A stretch of 7,749 nt of DNA from an uncultured Pseudomonadota bacterium (GTDB lineage: Bacteria > Desulfobacterota_B > Binatia > UBA9968), in contig CAMLCX010000216.1 of NCBI GenBank assembly GCA_946478635.1, positions 1 to 7,749 on the forward strand. Reading direction: 5' to 3'. Positions 6,226 to 7,749 of this stretch are shown here, in pieces. Position 1 is the stretch's first letter; each line of letters starts with the position of its first letter. Under the pieces are notes generated by a model. The model had not been told where the DNA came from. It made no database searches and saw nothing but the letters and a program-made list of their open reading frames with translations. The translations under genes and the position numbers were made by a program.

Positions 6226-6295
6226 GCCGGTGTAAGTCCGGCCGCGGCAATTGGTTGTTTGGCCGCGTAGTGATACTCGACACCCCCATGGGGTG
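6226..6295 (+). other. Cluster of three short hairpins, possible structured RNA or mobile-element end
   Basis: Three perfect stems occur in 70 bp: GCCGG/CCGGC with a 7-nt loop (6226-6242), CGCGGC/GCCGCG with a 13-nt loop (6243-6267) and CACCCC/GGGGTG with loop CAT (6281-6295). They directly precede a purine-rich GGAGGTGAAAG (6301-6311) and the small ORF at 6323. This density is unlike the periodic repeats and suggests a folded leader, a small RNA, or the end of a group II-like or insertion element. I cannot match it to a known RNA family, and the strand is assumed from the following ORF. Confidence 0.35.
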
Positions 6296-6322
6296 ACCCA
6301 GGAGGTGAAAGCTCGAATATAA

Positions 6323-6670
6323 ATGTCCTTGCCGGAGCTGGGAAAAAGAGGTTCGCCTATGGGCGAACAGCTGGTTTTGTGCAATGGACGAGTGATGGCG
6401 AGCTATGTGGCCCGTAAAGCCGCTTATGATTTGCACAAGCTGATGGGCAAGTCGGTGGTGGAGCGGATCGGCAAAACGCGGCGCTATCGAGTGCGCCGAC
6501 CCGGTATCCGCACGCTGGCGGCGCTTTTGATCCTGCGCGAGCAGGTGATTAAACCGGTACTGGTCGGAGTGTGTTGGCCCGAGCGCGGTCGTCCACCGAA
6601 GAACCTTCATCCGCTTGACGATCATTACCAGAGACTTCAACGCGAGATGCTGGCCAACTCCAGACACTGA
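6323..6670 (+). CDS. Small winged-helix-like protein, possibly a C-terminal remnant of a mobile gene
   Basis: A basic protein of 115 residues. The segment ARKAAYDLHKLMGKSVVERI (about residues 30-49) followed by GKTRRYRVRRPGIRTLAALL looks like the last part of a winged helix: a recognition helix ending in 'YdL.kLr.kgLV.r', then a wing (TRRYRV) and a C-terminal helix. It ends with a PERGRPPKNLHPLD tail. From memory, similar C-terminal segments close longer proteins of unknown function that are spread across environmental genomes, so this may be a truncated copy. A stop codon (TAA 6320-6322) sits immediately before ATG 6323. The internal ATG 6359 has a better ribosome-binding site (AAAGAGG, 6345-6351, spacing 7) and may be the true start, giving 103 residues. 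Function unknown. Expression from this region is uncertain. Confidence 0.5.
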   Translation: MSLPELGKRGSPMGEQLVLCNGRVMASYVARKAAYDLHKLMGKSVVERIGKTRRYRVRRPGIRTLAALLILREQVIKPVLVGVCWPERGRPPKNLHPLDDHYQRLQREMLANSRH

Positions 6671-7113
6671 AAATTGCCGCTTGATCTTGGGTCTACGACC
6701 AACATGTTGGTGTTAGTTTTTGGATGGCAATGCAATACAGAGATCGCGGAGATAATTATTTTATCAAGAAAGGGTCGAACTCTGCGCACTCTATGCCGCC
6801 GCAGTGAAGTTTTTCTTGTTCTTCTTTGGTTGCGGCTGTGCTGCTGGTGGGTGAGTTTGAGAAAGTTTTCGTTTGAACGCACAGCGCGGCTTTGGTATTC
6901 GACGCTTGCGGACTAAATAACCGAGAGGCGCCGGTCGTTACGGTACTTTCGCTGCCGGGTTGCTGAGAGACGCAGGCTCCTCAAAAAGATCTCAGAGGCG
7001 AGGCGCGCGAGGAATCGGCGAAGGCGTACTTATCCGGTACGTTGTAGCGAGGTGATCGTGCGCAGCGAAGCATATGAGTCTTTTTCAGCAGTCTGCCGAG
7101 GAGGTAGTACACT
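6671..7113. other. Intergenic region, no convincing gene
   Basis: About 440 bp without a gene I can support. An 80-codon frame at 6674-6916 needs a TTG start without a ribosome-binding site, has no recognisable domain and overlaps the inverted repeat copy at 6776-6835, so it is left out. A small hairpin, CGTAC-7 nt-GTACG, lies at 7025-7041. A strong GAGGAGGT (7098-7105) at the right end belongs to the next gene. No clear sigma-70 promoter was found by eye. Confidence 0.5.
6776..6835 (-). repeat. Degenerate inverted copy of the repeat at 103-160
   Basis: On the minus strand, 6835-6814 reads CCGCAACCAAAG followed by A-AGAACAAGA, matching 103-124 at 21 of 22 positions. Further on, 6791-6776 reads GAGTGCGCAGAGTTCG, matching 145-160 at 15 of 16. 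The middle is diverged (CTTCACTGCGGCGG in place of TTTCACCGCAGAG). No right arm is evident, so the copy looks decayed or partial. Confidence 0.65.
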
Positions 7114-7749
7114 ATGCCGACCATCGATTCGGACGCTCACGTCGTGGAATCGGAGCGCACCTGGGATTACATCGACAAGGCCGACCAAAAATATCGGCCG
7201 CTGATCGTCAAGCCGCGCGGCGAGGGCGGCGGCGAATACTGGTACATCGACGGCAAGATCCGCGGTCTGGTGCGGATCGTTCTCACCGCACAGAATGTCG
7301 CGGATGTGGCAAGGCGCACGGGCCGCGACATGAACACGCCGCAGGAAACCCGCGAGATGGAAAACGTGCCGGCGCGGCTCAAGCACATGGACGAGCTCGG
7401 CATCGACATCCAGGTGCTTTATCCGACCATGTTCATCGAGCAAATCGCCGACAAACCCGAGTGGGAAATTCCCATCAGCAAAGGCTACAACCGCTGGCTG
7501 GCGGACATCCACGCCCAGGGCCAGAGCCGGCTGCGCTGGATTTGCGTCCTGCCGCTGCTCGACATGAGCGCGGCGCTGGAAGAGCTCAAGTTTTGCGCCG
7601 CCCACGGCGCCTGCGGCGTTTTCATGCGCGGCATCGAAGGGCAGCGCATGATCACCGACCCGTATTTCTATCCGCTGTACGAGGAAATGAGCCGGCTCAA
7701 CCTCGCCGTCGGCGTGCACGTCGGCAACGCCAACCCCTACGTCATCGAT
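7114..7749 (+). CDS. Amidohydrolase family protein (Amidohydrolase_2, ACMSD-like), 3'-truncated by window end
   Basis: The first 212 codons of a metal-dependent hydrolase or decarboxylase of the TIM-barrel amidohydrolase_2 family. It opens MPTIDSDAHVVES, the 'iDsDaHvvE' variant of the first-strand metal motif. RLKHMDELGIDIQVLYPTMF follows, the typical 'r...Md..GiD..vlyp' segment after the first barrel strands, then YNRWLADIHAQGQSRLRWICVLPLLD and LKFCAAHGACGVFMRGI, the strand-helix pairs preceding the later histidines. VGVHVGN near the visible end probably carries the next metal-binding His. Relatives include 2-amino-3-carboxymuconate-6-semialdehyde decarboxylase and 2-pyrone or benzoate-type decarboxylases and hydrolases; the substrate is not predictable. 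ATG 7114 is preceded by an excellent GAGGAGGT (7098-7105), spacing 8. It is 443 bp from the small ORF upstream, so it is probably a separate transcription unit. Full-length relatives have about 300-400 residues. Confidence 0.9.
   Translation, partial: MPTIDSDAHVVESERTWDYIDKADQKYRPLIVKPRGEGGGEYWYIDGKIRGLVRIVLTAQNVADVARRTGRDMNTPQETREMENVPARLKHMDELGIDIQVLYPTMFIEQIADKPEWEIPISKGYNRWLADIHAQGQSRLRWICVLPLLDMSAALEELKFCAAHGACGVFMRGIEGQRMITDPYFYPLYEEMSRLNLAVGVHVGNANPYVID

Noticed and set aside
6674..6916. 80-residue plus-strand ORF after the winged-helix-like gene
   Set aside because: TTG start without ribosome-binding site, no recognisable domain, and it overlaps an inverted intergenic repeat copy.
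7030..7719. 229-residue minus-strand ORF
   Set aside because: It is the shadow of the amidohydrolase gene; the plus frame has family motifs and a strong ribosome-binding site, the minus frame has neither.

Overview
The window is a GC-rich bacterial fragment with six substantial genes, all on the + strand, plus the tail of a seventh at the left edge. The gene mix suggests a soil or sediment bacterium from a little-cultured lineage of the Deltaproteobacteria/Binatota, Tectomicrobia or Rokubacteria type. The clues are orphan solute-binding proteins, a glycine-reductase-like protein pair, a metal-dependent amidohydrolase and many palindromic intergenic repeats. This placement is an inference and is weak; there is no marker gene or rRNA.

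Layout: a likely VOC/glyoxalase tail (2-49) is followed by a repeat-rich gap (about 70-225). A compact set of co-directional genes comes next: an NMT1/SsuA-type solute-binding protein (253-1221), a flavin reductase-like protein (1270-1884), a second solute-binding protein of the iron/2-aminoethylphosphonate type (1918-2991), a GrdE-like glycine/sarcosine/betaine reductase component B proprotein (3125-4432) and a GrdB-like subunit (4630-5970). The last two are separated by long palindromic repeats. Then comes a gap of repeats and RNA-like hairpins (5971-6322), a small winged-helix-like ORF (6323-6670), another mostly empty gap (6671-7113) and the start of an amidohydrolase that runs off the right edge (7114 onward).

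The main result is that the GrdB-like gene does not end at the TGA at 5689-5691. The frame stays open to TAG at 5968-5970. The TGA lies exactly where GrdB proteins carry selenocysteine (U-G-T-C motif), and a good bacterial SECIS-type hairpin with a GGC loop lies 18 nt downstream. The gene is best read as a 446-residue selenoprotein. Its partner, the GrdE-like protein, aligns along its length with GrdE but has Thr-Thr where the pyruvoyl-forming Asn-Cys is expected. The pair may therefore be a diverged selenoenzyme rather than a true glycine reductase. No GrdA, GrdC, GrdD, thioredoxin or Sec machinery gene is present in the window.

A working picture, which is inference only: the two exported binding proteins capture an unknown small organic compound, the flavin reductase-like protein supplies reducing power or handles a related step, the GrdE/GrdB-like pair performs a selenocysteine-dependent reductive cleavage, and the amidohydrolase acts on a related metabolite. 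The intergenic DNA holds at least four families of imperfect palindromes, three of them built on a 9-bp period. One family occurs as inverted copies on either side of the GrdE-like gene.
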